A DNA stretch of 16,664 bases, from positions 1 to 16,664 of the forward strand of contig SFGO01000054.1 of assembly GCA_004556545.1 (NCBI GenBank), written 5' to 3'. Below are positions 1 through 6,781 of this stretch, in pieces. Within the stretch, counting starts at the first letter, position 1; the number at the start of each line of letters is the position of its first letter. The notes below the pieces were generated by a model. The model saw only the letters and a list, made by a program, of their open reading frames with translations. It was not told the origin of the DNA and ran no database searches. Source of the DNA: Clostridiales bacterium. Its GTDB lineage: Bacteria; Bacillota; Clostridia; Christensenellales; Aristaeellaceae. The position numbers were made by a program, and so were the translations under genes.

Positions 1-339
1 GAACCGCATCCAGCGGATAAAAAGGCAAAATTCATCAACTTTGAAGATGATGGATTTGAAGTAAAAATGCACCTTGGTTTAGTGGAAACGGAACGCGCAA
101 AGGACAGACGGCAATACCTGCTTGATTGTTGGCACGGACGCGCCGCCGATTTCCCGTCAAGCTTCATGGTTGAATCAACGGTTGAAGCGTCGGACGAATG
201 GTTGCATTCATTCTATTACTACAACGACGAAATGCCCACGGAACAAGATTTCTTAACCACGATTGCGGACTATCTGACATTTGAGTTTAACATGGTCACG
301 CACGGTAGAGGATACTTGTTTGATAAGAAAGAAGGCTAA
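1..339 (+). CDS. N-6 adenine DNA methyltransferase subunit, C-terminal end (partial)
   Basis: The reading frame is open from base 1 to the TAA at 337-339 and gives 112 residues, so the start lies outside the window. The tail contains INFEDDGFEV followed by a charged stretch (KMHLGLVETERAKDRR), which resembles the C-terminal ends of Type I/Type II-like N-6 DNA methylases found beside S subunits. The catalytic NPPY and SAM-binding motifs would lie upstream and cannot be seen, so the assignment rests on this tail plus the neighbour. The S subunit starts 5 bp after the stop, and its ribosome-binding site lies inside the end of this gene, so the two are surely one operon. An internal ATG at 67 has no reason to be the real start. 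The region is AT-richer than the rest of the window, which suggests acquisition by transfer. Confidence 0.6.
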   Translation, partial: EPHPADKKAKFINFEDDGFEVKMHLGLVETERAKDRRQYLLDCWHGRAADFPSSFMVESTVEASDEWLHSFYYYNDEMPTEQDFLTTIADYLTFEFNMVTHGRGYLFDKKEG

Positions 340-344
340 AAACC

Positions 345-1400
345 ATGTTGCAGCTAAATGAAAGAGAATGGGCTGAATTTGATATTCGCGCCGTATTCCC
401 GGAAATTAAGCGAGGCAAACGATTAAAAACGGCAGATCACATTGAAGGCAATATCCCCTATGTTTCTTCATCTGCTATGAATAATGGTGTTGATGCGTTC
501 ATAGGGAACGATGGGCATATTCGTAAATATAAAAACTGTATCACTCTTGCAAACAGTGGTAGTGTTGGTACAGCTTTCTATCATTACTATGAATTTATTG
601 CAAGTGACCATGTTACTGCCTTACAGTCAAGCAAGCTGAATCAATACAGCTATTTGTTTGTCGCTACGATGGTTAGCCGTTTGCAGGGAAAATACAGTTT
701 CAACAGGGAAATCAATGATTTACGAATCAACCGCGAAAAAGTGCTGTTGCCGATTGATAATGATGGCCAGCCTGACTATGCTTTCATGGAAGAATACATC
801 AAGGAGCGTGAACAACAGCTTATCCAAAAGTATATCGCTCACATTTGTAACACTTCTGTAATAATCGGGGGGGGTATAACGCCGCTACATGAAAAGAAGT
901 GGAATTGCTTTGTTCTCGGCGATTTGTTCATGCTCATACCTGGCAAAGGCAAAGGTGCTAACCATTTGAAAAAAGCAGAACAGGGCGGCGTATCATATCT
1001 CGGGGCGACAAACAGAAATAATGCTGTACTTGATTTTGTTGAACCTGTTGAAGGAATGGTTCAGAAGGGTAATTGTATTGCCTTTATTCGTAACGGCGAA
1101 GGATCTATGGGTTATGCAGTATATAAATATGAAGATTTCATATCAACAGCAGATATTACATTGGGATATGCTCCGTTTCTGAATATGTATGTTGGGTTCT
1201 TTATTACTACGGTTGCTGACAAAGTGCGGGGCAAATACGTCTATAACTACAAAAGAAGTGATACCCGGTTAAGAAAAGAATTGCTCTTGCTGCCTGTTGA
1301 TTCAGACGGTCAACCTGATTGGCAGTACATGGAGCGATACACTAAAATGCTCATGGCAAAGGTCAAACTTCAATATCTGCAAACAAGACAGGCACAATAA
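345..1400 (+). CDS. Restriction-modification specificity (S) subunit with two target-recognition halves, BcgI/HsdS-like
   Basis: This 351-aa protein would give DNA target specificity to the methyltransferase (and nuclease) encoded upstream. It is built from two related halves of about 165-170 residues. Each half starts with a W-x-x-F/V 'DLF/AVF' element and ends with a near-repeat: LLPIDNDGQPDYAFMEEY at about 134-151 and LLPVDSDGQPDWQYMERY at about 315-332. Each also carries a KYSFNRE/KYVYNYKRS element just before the repeat. Two recognition domains with repeated C-terminal helices are typical of BcgI-like and HsdS subunits, and the length fits. The start ATG is preceded by GAAGG about 9 nt upstream. 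The linker between the halves (residues 174-178) is encoded by a G8 tract at 867-874, which could make the gene phase-variable. No restriction subunit is visible downstream; it may be fused to or upstream of the methylase. Confidence 0.85.
   Translation: MLQLNEREWAEFDIRAVFPEIKRGKRLKTADHIEGNIPYVSSSAMNNGVDAFIGNDGHIRKYKNCITLANSGSVGTAFYHYYEFIASDHVTALQSSKLNQYSYLFVATMVSRLQGKYSFNREINDLRINREKVLLPIDNDGQPDYAFMEEYIKEREQQLIQKYIAHICNTSVIIGGGITPLHEKKWNCFVLGDLFMLIPGKGKGANHLKKAEQGGVSYLGATNRNNAVLDFVEPVEGMVQKGNCIAFIRNGEGSMGYAVYKYEDFISTADITLGYAPFLNMYVGFFITTVADKVRGKYVYNYKRSDTRLRKELLLLPVDSDGQPDWQYMERYTKMLMAKVKLQYLQTRQAQ
867..874 (+). repeat. Poly-G (G8) tract, candidate slipped-strand phase switch
   Basis: Eight consecutive G fall in an otherwise AT-rich gene, exactly between the two recognition halves of the S subunit. 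With G8 the frame reads through. With G7 the codons after ATC become GGG GGG GTA TAA, which stops at 177 aa. With G9 they become GGG GGG GGG TAT AAC GCC GCT ACA TGA, which stops at 182 aa. Either slip therefore leaves only the first recognition domain. Confidence 0.65.
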
Positions 1401-1403
1401 TAA

Positions 1404-1427
1404 CGGCGGGGGTTCATGCCCCTGCCG
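1404..1427. terminator. Hairpin between S-subunit gene and convergent phage gene
   Basis: CGGCGGGGG (1404-1412) pairs with CCCCTGCCG (1419-1427), a 9-bp stem with one G-U pair around a 6-nt loop. It is followed on the plus strand by CTTTACTTTC and on the minus strand by TTATTA. It lies between the stop codons of two convergent genes, as expected for a shared terminator, although neither U-tract is perfect. Confidence 0.55.
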
Positions 1428-1429
1428 CT

Positions 1430-1744
1430 TTACTTTCTGCGTTTGCAGTACAGCGTCATATCCTCCCTATATCCCTCAACCGTATCCACCCTCGTAATAT
1501 CCCACAACATACCTTTGAACCGTATAACGTGGGCGGTGGACAGCCCCGCCCGCCGGTTTATCTGAAACAGAGCTTCCTCCTGCACCTGTTCGGCATTGGC
1601 GGCGTGATCCTCCCTGCCGGACAGGTGGCGAAAGTACGCCCATACGGGCGGGCAGACGGGTTCCAGCCTTTCTTTCGGGTAACCGTTTTCATTTATGACC
1701 GACGGCACCGCCAGTATTTCTATCTTCTTGTCTTTCAGCTTCAT
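1430..1744 (-). CDS. Phage head-tail adaptor / head-closure-like protein (prophage remnant)
   Basis: This 104-aa protein has the usual length and C-terminal pattern of small phage head-tail joining proteins: ALFQINRRAG, then a basic/hydrophobic stretch (VIRFKGMLWDITRVD), and a terminal MTLYCKRRK. Such proteins close the filled capsid and connect it to the tail. The start at 1744 is chosen because GGAGG lies 8 nt upstream; the frame stays open further upstream, but that part overlaps the terminase gene. It follows the terminase fragment by 14 bp in the same direction, as in a packaging operon. No portal, capsid or tail gene follows: the next gene downstream is the oppositely oriented S subunit. 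It is therefore most likely a leftover of a decayed prophage. Confidence 0.65.
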   Translation of the reverse strand: MKLKDKKIEILAVPSVINENGYPKERLEPVCPPVWAYFRHLSGREDHAANAEQVQEEALFQINRRAGLSTAHVIRFKGMLWDITRVDTVEGYREDMTLYCKRRK

Positions 1745-1758
1745 AGCGGTTTCCTCCC

Positions 1759-1938
1759 TTATATCGCTGTCGTGTATTCTGTGTAATGCTCGTACAGCCC
1801 CACATAGCAGTCCAGCAATGCCGCCGTGCCGTCTATGCGCTGTTTGGGCGGCTGGTTCTTGACCGGAACAATATTGCCGTTTCTGTCCGTCTGTACGCCC
1901 GTGTTGGTCAGGCACCACTTCAAAATGTTCTCCCCATC
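1759..1938 (-). pseudogene. Phage terminase large subunit, C-terminal remnant (59 codons)
   Basis: The minus-strand frame ending at TAA 1761-1759 encodes ILKWCLTNTGVQTDRNGNIV, then PKQRIDGTAALLDCYV, near its end. This is the conserved C-terminal region of terminase large subunits, where the 'N..GN..P.K....RIDG..ALLDA' pattern closes the nuclease domain. Reading upstream, the frame meets a stop at 1939-1941 right before the tRNA promoter, so more than 400 codons of a normal terminase are missing. There is no start codon or ribosome-binding site for the fragment, and it is presumably not functional. The break marks one edge of a phage insertion or deletion. Confidence 0.75.
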
Positions 1939-1955
1939 TCAAAATCCTGAAAACC

Positions 1956-1984
1956 TTGACAACCGTTCCTTTTCGTGCTATCAT
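1956..1984 (+). promoter_or_regulatory. Promoter of tRNA-Arg
   Basis: A TTGACA (1956-1961), a 17-nt spacer and TATCAT (1979-1984) form a near-consensus housekeeping promoter. The predicted start at about 1991 leaves a leader of about 19 nt before the tRNA. The prophage remnant ends about 15 bp upstream, so the promoter survived intact. Confidence 0.8.
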
Positions 1985-2009
1985 TGTCAATGCTCGCAAG
2001 AGCGGATAT

Positions 2010-2086
2010 GCGCCCGTAGCTCAGCTGGATAGAGTGTCAGACTCCGACTCTGAAGGTCATGCGTTCGAATCGCACCGGGCGTACCA
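2010..2086 (+). tRNA. tRNA-Arg (anticodon CCG)
   Basis: A full cloverleaf can be drawn. The acceptor stem is GCGCCCG / CGGGCGT; the D stem GCTC / GAGT has one G-U pair. The anticodon stem is TCAGA / TCTGA with loop CTCCGAC, so the anticodon is CCG, reading the arginine codon CGG. The T arm contains the canonical TTCGAAT loop with one A-C mismatch at the stem base. The CCA end (2084-2086) is encoded. It has its own promoter and terminator and is a single-gene unit. Confidence 0.96.
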
Positions 2087-2090
2087 GAAA

Positions 2091-2129
2091 AACCCCCGCA
2101 GCCGTAATGGTTTGCGGGGGTTGTTTTTT
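2091..2129 (+). terminator. Intrinsic terminator of tRNA-Arg
   Basis: AACCCCCGCA (2091-2100) pairs with TGCGGGGGTT (2113-2122), a 10-bp GC-rich stem. GTTTTTT follows at 2123-2129. It starts 4 nt after the tRNA CCA end. Confidence 0.92.
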
Positions 2130-2145
2130 GCGTGCTTTTTTCTTT

Positions 2146-2183
2146 GCCCCCGTTTTGAACCCTTAGGAATTCAAAACGGGGGC
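2146..2183. terminator. 14-bp perfect palindrome between tRNA and alpha-galactosidase gene
   Basis: GCCCCCGTTTTGAA (2146-2159) and TTCAAAACGGGGGC (2170-2183) are perfect inverted repeats with a 10-nt loop. The element lies 33 bp past the stop of the minus-strand alpha-galactosidase gene and is probably its terminator or 3' stabilising hairpin. On the minus strand the stem is followed by A-rich rather than U-rich sequence, so it is not a textbook intrinsic terminator. Confidence 0.5.
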
Positions 2184-2216
2184 CATTTTGGCGGATGAAT
2201 TCGGAAAAACGGCTGC

Positions 2217-4367
2217 TTACGCCTTCTCCAGCCGCCAGACGTCCATCCGGCTGTCGCAGTCGCCCTTCAAGGGCACCTCCACGCCGATGTTCATCAGGGC
2301 TTCGCCGGTCATGCGGCGGCCGTCCTCGCAGACGTATACTGCGTCGGGGAGCAGGCCCCGCATGCGGAAACGGGGCATGGGCAGATCCCAGCAGCGCATG
2401 CCGTGGCTGAAGGCGAAAAGGGTGAAGGCCTTCCGATCTCGGCGCACATACTGGAACAGGGCATAGGGGTGCCGGGTGGCCGACGCGATGCGGTATACAT
2501 AGGCGTCCTGCAGGTCGCCCCGGAGACGCTTGAACTCGGCAATGCCCTTTTTCAGCTCGTCCAGCTCCTCCTGAGAGGCCGTCAGCAGATTGATACCGAT
2601 GCTCATGGAGCCGGTCATGCCCCAGTGGATGCGGAAGCGGAGCGGCGTGGGCCGGTTGTGGATGTGATGCCGGGCCGGAGCGATGTTGCCCGCTCCGCCG
2701 GCGGTCTTGGGCACAAACAGCATGGAGAAGCCCTCGTGCAGCACCATCACGTCCACCGGGTCGGCGTTGTCGCTGCGATTGATGCGGTCGGCGTAAGGCA
2801 CCATGCCGAAATCGGAACGCCCGCCGCCGCTGGCGCAGTTCTCAAACAGCACGTCGGGATGCTTCTCGTTCAGGTGCTGCCAGATGGCCAGCAGATTCTT
2901 CGTGTAGCGGACGGACAGGCTCTGCTGTTCGTCATAGGGCGCGTCCGGCCAGCCGTTTTCGGTGACGTAGCGGTTCATGTCCCATTTGAGGTAGTCCAGC
3001 TGGCAGGTGTCGATCAGGTCGTCCAGCCAGGCAATGGCCCAGTCGCGGATCTCGTCCCGGGCCAGATTCAGCACCAGCTGATTCCGCTGCAAAATGCGGG
3101 GCCGGGTGGGGTCGTGAATCACCCAGTCGGGATGCGCCCGGTACAGGTCGCTGTCCGGGTTGACCATTTCCGGCTCCACCCACAGGCCGAACAGCATGCC
3201 CTTGTCGTGACAGGCCTTGGAAATGGCCTGCAACCCATGGGGGAAGCGCTCCGGGTCAGCCACCCAGTCGCCCAGACCGGCCTTGTCGTTGATTCGCTTG
3301 GGCATCCAGCCGTCGTCGATGACGAACAGCTCCACGCCCAGCGGCGCGCACTTTTCGATCAGGGCCAGGCAGTTGTCCTCCCGCACGTCGAATTCATAGG
3401 GATACCACGAATTGTAGATGACGGGCCGTTCGGCGTGAGCCTTGTCGATCTTTTTGCCCCGGGGCATCAGATGATCGAACTGCCAGTCGTAGAAGACCTC
3501 GCTCATGCGCTCGAAGCCGCGGTTGGAGAAGCCCGCGGTGAACAGCGGCGTTTCGAAGCTCTCGCCCGGCTTCAGGGGATATTTCGTGTCGAAGCCGTTC
3601 ACGCCGCCGGTGACGGTGACCAGCTTGCCGAACTGGCGCTCCACGGTGATGTCAAAATTGCCGCTCCAATGCAGCACGCCGAAGAACACATGGCCGCTTT
3701 CCTCGGTGGCCGCGCCGTCCTGATCCAGCGCGAAGAAGGGAATCTGCTGGGCGGCGGCGCAGGTGATACGGTTGTTTTGCAGCACGGTACGGGCCTGCGT
3801 CAGCATGAGCTGATTTTTGGTGTACTCGCAGCCCCAGTTGCCGGTGAGATGGGTCAGTCGGTAATCCCAGCCCAAGGGCAGCTGCCACGCGGCGCTCTTC
3901 ATCTGCTCCAGCTCCAGCGTGCCGTCCTCGCCGTTGCGGATCACCAGCCACTTGCTCAGAAGAGGCAGATCGGCCCAGCCCCGGTAATGAAGCTCCACGG
4001 TCACGGCATAGGCCGCGTCCTTGGCGACAACGGTCAGGCGGTCGTTTTCGATGGTGTGACTTTCATATACCAGCCGCAGGCCGCGGGTGCCGTCGGGGTG
4101 GCGAACCCACAGCACCGGGTCGCCGTAGTCGCTGGGCTCCATGGTGGGCAGCTCGGCAACGCCGTCCTTGAGAAAGTCTACGCCCTTGGAGGGCACATAA
4201 GCGCCCAGCGACGCTTCAGCCAGCGGCAGCAGCGACGCATCGCTGCTCAGCGCCGGGCCCCAGTACAGGTGCCGCAGGCGGCCGTCGGCGGCAATGCCAA
4301 AGGCGTAGGACATTTCGGACGTGGAAAGATGGAAAAAGCGGTGCTGCGAATCAAATTGAATGTGCAT
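2217..4367 (-). CDS. Alpha-galactosidase, glycoside hydrolase family GH36
   Basis: This 716-aa enzyme removes terminal alpha-linked galactose from oligosaccharides such as melibiose or the raffinose series by a retaining double-displacement mechanism. GH36 landmarks are all present: an N-terminal beta-sandwich (about 1-300), ELFVIDDGWM (346-355), GLWVEPEMVNPDSDL (394-408), KWDMNR with the predicted nucleophile D463, and ENCASGGGRSD (509-519). RSDNADPVD carries the predicted acid/base D533. The 70-residue spacing between nucleophile and acid/base equals that of characterised GH36 enzymes. Length is normal. The ATG at 4367 is chosen because GGGAGG lies 7 nt upstream; the ATG six codons earlier has no such site. 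There is no signal peptide, so the enzyme is cytoplasmic and acts on imported sugar. It lies 158 bp downstream of the second hydrolase but has its own promoter. Confidence 0.95.
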   Translation of the reverse strand: MHIQFDSQHRFFHLSTSEMSYAFGIAADGRLRHLYWGPALSSDASLLPLAEASLGAYVPSKGVDFLKDGVAELPTMEPSDYGDPVLWVRHPDGTRGLRLVYESHTIENDRLTVVAKDAAYAVTVELHYRGWADLPLLSKWLVIRNGEDGTLELEQMKSAAWQLPLGWDYRLTHLTGNWGCEYTKNQLMLTQARTVLQNNRITCAAAQQIPFFALDQDGAATEESGHVFFGVLHWSGNFDITVERQFGKLVTVTGGVNGFDTKYPLKPGESFETPLFTAGFSNRGFERMSEVFYDWQFDHLMPRGKKIDKAHAERPVIYNSWYPYEFDVREDNCLALIEKCAPLGVELFVIDDGWMPKRINDKAGLGDWVADPERFPHGLQAISKACHDKGMLFGLWVEPEMVNPDSDLYRAHPDWVIHDPTRPRILQRNQLVLNLARDEIRDWAIAWLDDLIDTCQLDYLKWDMNRYVTENGWPDAPYDEQQSLSVRYTKNLLAIWQHLNEKHPDVLFENCASGGGRSDFGMVPYADRINRSDNADPVDVMVLHEGFSMLFVPKTAGGAGNIAPARHHIHNRPTPLRFRIHWGMTGSMSIGINLLTASQEELDELKKGIAEFKRLRGDLQDAYVYRIASATRHPYALFQYVRRDRKAFTLFAFSHGMRCWDLPMPRFRMRGLLPDAVYVCEDGRRMTGEALMNIGVEVPLKGDCDSRMDVWRLEKA

Positions 4368-4397
4368 TGGAATTCCTCCCTGCATTTTTTTACCATG

Positions 4398-4427
4398 ATG
4401 ATAACAGGAGCCGTTTCAGAAAAGCAA
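4398..4427 (-). promoter_or_regulatory. Likely promoter of the alpha-galactosidase gene
   Basis: On the minus strand TTGCTT (4427-4422) and TATCAT (4403-4398) are separated by 18 nt, 31 bp upstream of the chosen ATG. The same TTGCTT -35 box is used at the promoter of the other hydrolase gene, which supports common control. Confidence 0.5.
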
Positions 4428-4438
4428 GTGACAAATGA

Positions 4439-4467
4439 TGGGAAAACGAACGGACATTCTGCCAAAA
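4439..4467 (-). promoter_or_regulatory. Candidate operator upstream of the alpha-galactosidase promoter
   Basis: Read on the minus strand this 29-nt stretch has the blocks TTTTGG, ATG, CCGTT, GTT and CCCA in that order. The same blocks in the same order occur at 6726-6751, upstream of the transporter promoter. Here it ends 11 bp upstream of the -35 box. Binding by the AraC-type regulator encoded at 10666 is a guess. Confidence 0.3.
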
Positions 4468-4525
4468 TCGAATTTGGATTCACGGCCCAAAATGGAGCCG
4501 TTCGGGGGAAAAGGCGGGATGGCCG

Positions 4526-6583
4526 TCAGTTCACCGTCTGCCACAGATTCTTCAGGGGAACGGGGTGGGCCGTGGGCTGCTCCTGACCGTCCAGAAGCGG
4601 ATACATCCGCTCCGCAAAGGCGCGGAAGGTTTCCGCCGCCAGCGGATAAGGCCGGTTGCACACGTCGATCAGGCCGATCTGATAGCATTCGCCGTCAAAA
4701 CGGCCCAGATAGGGCTGATCGCCGTATTCGAAGTAGTGAATGCCGGTCAGGTGCGGCTCCTGCGTGCTTTGCTCCAGATAATATTGGAGCGCCTCCGCCC
4801 GCCGGGCCTGCGTGTCCGTATAGTATATGCCCCAGGAATCCAGCCCGCTTTCCGCAGCGCCGATGTGCCATTCGCCCACAACCATGGGCAGATTCGCGCC
4901 CCGGCCCATTTGGGCGGCGGCGGTGGCCGGTTCCGCGCCGTAGCAGTTGAAGGAGAACACGTCGAAATAGTTCAGCGGGCCGCAGAGCGTTTTTTCAGAG
5001 GCATGGCTGTAGCGCATGCCCAGGTTCAGATGATGGGGATCCTCCGCCCGCAGCGCGTCGCTGATGACCCGGCCATAGCGCTCCACCAGAAGGTTATGGA
5101 AGACTTCCAGATCCTTTCGGGCGGCTTCCGTCCGATTTTCCAGATGCAGGGGCGCAAGCAGATCCTCAAAGGAGGAGAAAGCCGTGGCCCATGCGGCGTT
5201 CAGAGCGTCTGCCGTGCCGTATTGCTTTTGCAGATGGCTTGCGAAGGCCTGCTTGGAGGCGCGGCAGCCTTCGGCGGCCAGAAGCCGCTCTGCCAGATTG
5301 ACGTTTTCGCTCATCAGCCATTCCGGCTCATTGGTGACGAAGTAGCCGATCAGCAGCGGGTCGTCCCGGTAGGCGCGCAGCTCCCGCCGAGCCATTTCGG
5401 CGGTCAGTCGCTCGTATTCCGGGCTGAAAACATCGGGGAAATCCCGGAAAATGCGTTCCTCCGTCAGCGGGAAAAATTTGAAGGTGATGACGTAGGGCAT
5501 CTGCGCCTTGCGCAGAAATTCCGCCGTGGGCTCGTCGCCGTAGTCGTTTACGCCCACGCCCAGCGTATTGATGCCCCAGGAGCGCATCCGGGCGGTATTG
5601 ATGGTGATCCATGCGTCCAACCAGTTTTCGCTGAAAACGCGCATCATGTTCGCCCGGGGAAAATTGACCAGCTCCCGGGCTTTGGCGTTTTCCAAACCGT
5701 TGCGGACCACATACTGAGGAATCTGGTCGCCTGTGGTCCATGCCCGGGCGAAAAGTCCCTCCTTGGGCGGAAGCCACTGGTGCAGGCTGCTCAGATGGTC
5801 GGCCATGCCGTAAATGCCGGTGCGGTTGCCGTAGCACATGCCGTTGGAGAAGAAGGCGTATCCGTCCGGATCGACCAGCCACCAGCGCCGCCCGTCATGG
5901 ACGGTATGGAACCAGCCGGTCTGGTCAAAGCGCTTTTGCAGCCAGCCGCCGCAGCGGGACCAGCCCTCGGGATAATGATTATGAGTACTGGCCCATTCCA
6001 GTTCCTTCTTTAGACAGGCGTCCAGCTCCGCAAGATCGGCAGTCTTTCCGGGCCAGCTGCCCTCGGCGCGCTGTCCCAGCGCGTCCACCCGGGGCTGCCC
6101 TGCTACGTCCTGAGGCTGCCAGCCGTCCGTGAACGCCAGCGAGGAAAGGGAAACAAAACGAAGCGACGGCTCCCGCAGAGACAGCCGGACAAACCGCACC
6201 TCCCCGGGCTGAATGGGGCGGCCGTTGATCCCGCCCTTGAACACGCCCGGCCACGGCGGAAGAAACGCCATATCCGCCGCCAGCGCCCGCTTGTCGATGG
6301 GGAAGGGAATCTGCACCCCGCAGCCGGTCAGAATGCGGTAATGAAGGGATAAAAGCGGCTCCTCCTGAACGGCGGCACAGAATTCCAGCCGCACCTCCAC
6401 CTGATGGTCAGCCTCGGCCCGCAGGGTCACGGCGGCGGTTTCGTGCCGCTGCCAGTCCTCCGGCAGGGCGGCGCTGAGCAGCAGCTCGTGGCCTTCGGGC
6501 AGGAACCCGTCCTCCCGGCGCTGCCCCTTCAGCAGGGTAAAATCAGTGCTTTTCAGGCAGAGGGTTGATGTCATGCAGTTCAT
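4526..6583 (-). CDS. Clan GH-A glycoside hydrolase, GH42/GH50 (beta-galactosidase/agarase)-like
   Basis: This 685-aa protein is predicted to be a retaining glycoside hydrolase with a TIM-barrel catalytic domain. An N-terminal beta-sandwich-like region (about 1-215) is followed by GWFHTVHDGRRWWLVDPDGY (223-242), a pattern typical of agarase-like enzymes. IGYFVTNEPEW (412-422) carries the predicted acid/base E419 in an N-E-P motif. LPMVVGEWHIG (565-575) carries the predicted nucleophile E571. The Asn-Glu-Pro plus later Glu layout is diagnostic of clan GH-A, but the exact family and substrate cannot be fixed by eye. The start at 6583 has AAGGAG 7 nt upstream, better than the upstream in-frame ATGs. 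No signal peptide is visible, so it should act in the cytoplasm. It neighbours an alpha-galactosidase and is divergent from a sugar transporter, which suggests galactose-containing oligosaccharides. Confidence 0.8.
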   Translation of the reverse strand: MNCMTSTLCLKSTDFTLLKGQRREDGFLPEGHELLLSAALPEDWQRHETAAVTLRAEADHQVEVRLEFCAAVQEEPLLSLHYRILTGCGVQIPFPIDKRALAADMAFLPPWPGVFKGGINGRPIQPGEVRFVRLSLREPSLRFVSLSSLAFTDGWQPQDVAGQPRVDALGQRAEGSWPGKTADLAELDACLKKELEWASTHNHYPEGWSRCGGWLQKRFDQTGWFHTVHDGRRWWLVDPDGYAFFSNGMCYGNRTGIYGMADHLSSLHQWLPPKEGLFARAWTTGDQIPQYVVRNGLENAKARELVNFPRANMMRVFSENWLDAWITINTARMRSWGINTLGVGVNDYGDEPTAEFLRKAQMPYVITFKFFPLTEERIFRDFPDVFSPEYERLTAEMARRELRAYRDDPLLIGYFVTNEPEWLMSENVNLAERLLAAEGCRASKQAFASHLQKQYGTADALNAAWATAFSSFEDLLAPLHLENRTEAARKDLEVFHNLLVERYGRVISDALRAEDPHHLNLGMRYSHASEKTLCGPLNYFDVFSFNCYGAEPATAAAQMGRGANLPMVVGEWHIGAAESGLDSWGIYYTDTQARRAEALQYYLEQSTQEPHLTGIHYFEYGDQPYLGRFDGECYQIGLIDVCNRPYPLAAETFRAFAERMYPLLDGQEQPTAHPVPLKNLWQTVN

Positions 6584-6614
6584 AAACGTTCTCCTTTTGA
6601 AGACAGCGAATCCC

Positions 6615-6656
6615 ATTCCGGAAAGGCGGACAGAAGCCCTTCCCGCTTTCGGGAAT
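6615..6656 (-). repeat. Inverted repeat in the leader of the GH-A hydrolase mRNA
   Basis: ATTCCGGAAAG (6615-6625) and CTTTCGGGAAT (6646-6656) match as an inverted repeat at 10 of 11 positions with a 20-nt loop. It lies between the predicted transcription start (about 6663) and the ribosome-binding site. It could be an RNA hairpin or a two-half-site operator. Confidence 0.35.
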
Positions 6657-6669
6657 GAAGGTTGCATCC

Positions 6670-6698
6670 ATTATAAAGGACGGCTTTGGAGAAAGCAA
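6670..6698 (-). promoter_or_regulatory. Promoter of the GH-A hydrolase gene
   Basis: On the minus strand TTGCTT (6698-6693), a 17-nt spacer and a perfect TATAAT (6675-6670) form a strong promoter. The predicted start at about 6663 gives a leader of about 80 nt before the ATG at 6583. Confidence 0.75.
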
Positions 6699-6725
6699 TG
6701 CCGTGGTCCGGACACAAATAGCCGG

Positions 6726-6751
6726 TTTTGGACATGGCCGTTTTGTTCCCA
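6726..6751 (+). promoter_or_regulatory. Candidate operator in the divergent hydrolase/transporter region
   Basis: This plus-strand stretch has the blocks TTTTGG, ATG, CCGTT, GTT and CCCA in the same order as 4439-4467 on the minus strand. It ends 30 bp upstream of the transporter -35 box and lies 27 bp from the divergent hydrolase -35 box. CATGGC (6733-6738) recurs at 6764-6769, 31 bp apart, about three helical turns, which would suit AraC-type binding. Confidence 0.3.
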
Positions 6752-6781
6752 AAAACAGTATTTCATGGCGCAAACTGCGCA

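Noticed and set aside
1745..1999. The upstream 85-codon extension of the head-tail adaptor frame
   Set aside because: It is a shifted reading of the terminase fragment, whose real frame gives the conserved C-terminal motif. The adaptor has its own ribosome-binding site at 1753-1757.
2010..2183. tRNA-Arg 3' end as the attachment site of an element lying to its right
   Set aside because: No second copy of the tRNA 3' end and no integrase gene are found in the window, and the genes to the right look like ordinary chromosomal metabolism genes.
2403..4586. A plus-strand open frame of 727 codons opposite the alpha-galactosidase gene
   Set aside because: It is the mirror of a gene with all GH36 catalytic motifs. 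The sequence is repetitive in Gln/His/Val/Gly and shows no family signature.
4565..6013. A plus-strand open frame of 482 codons opposite the GH-A hydrolase gene
   Set aside because: It is antisense to a gene with catalytic NEP and GEW motifs and lacks a ribosome-binding site or recognisable domain.
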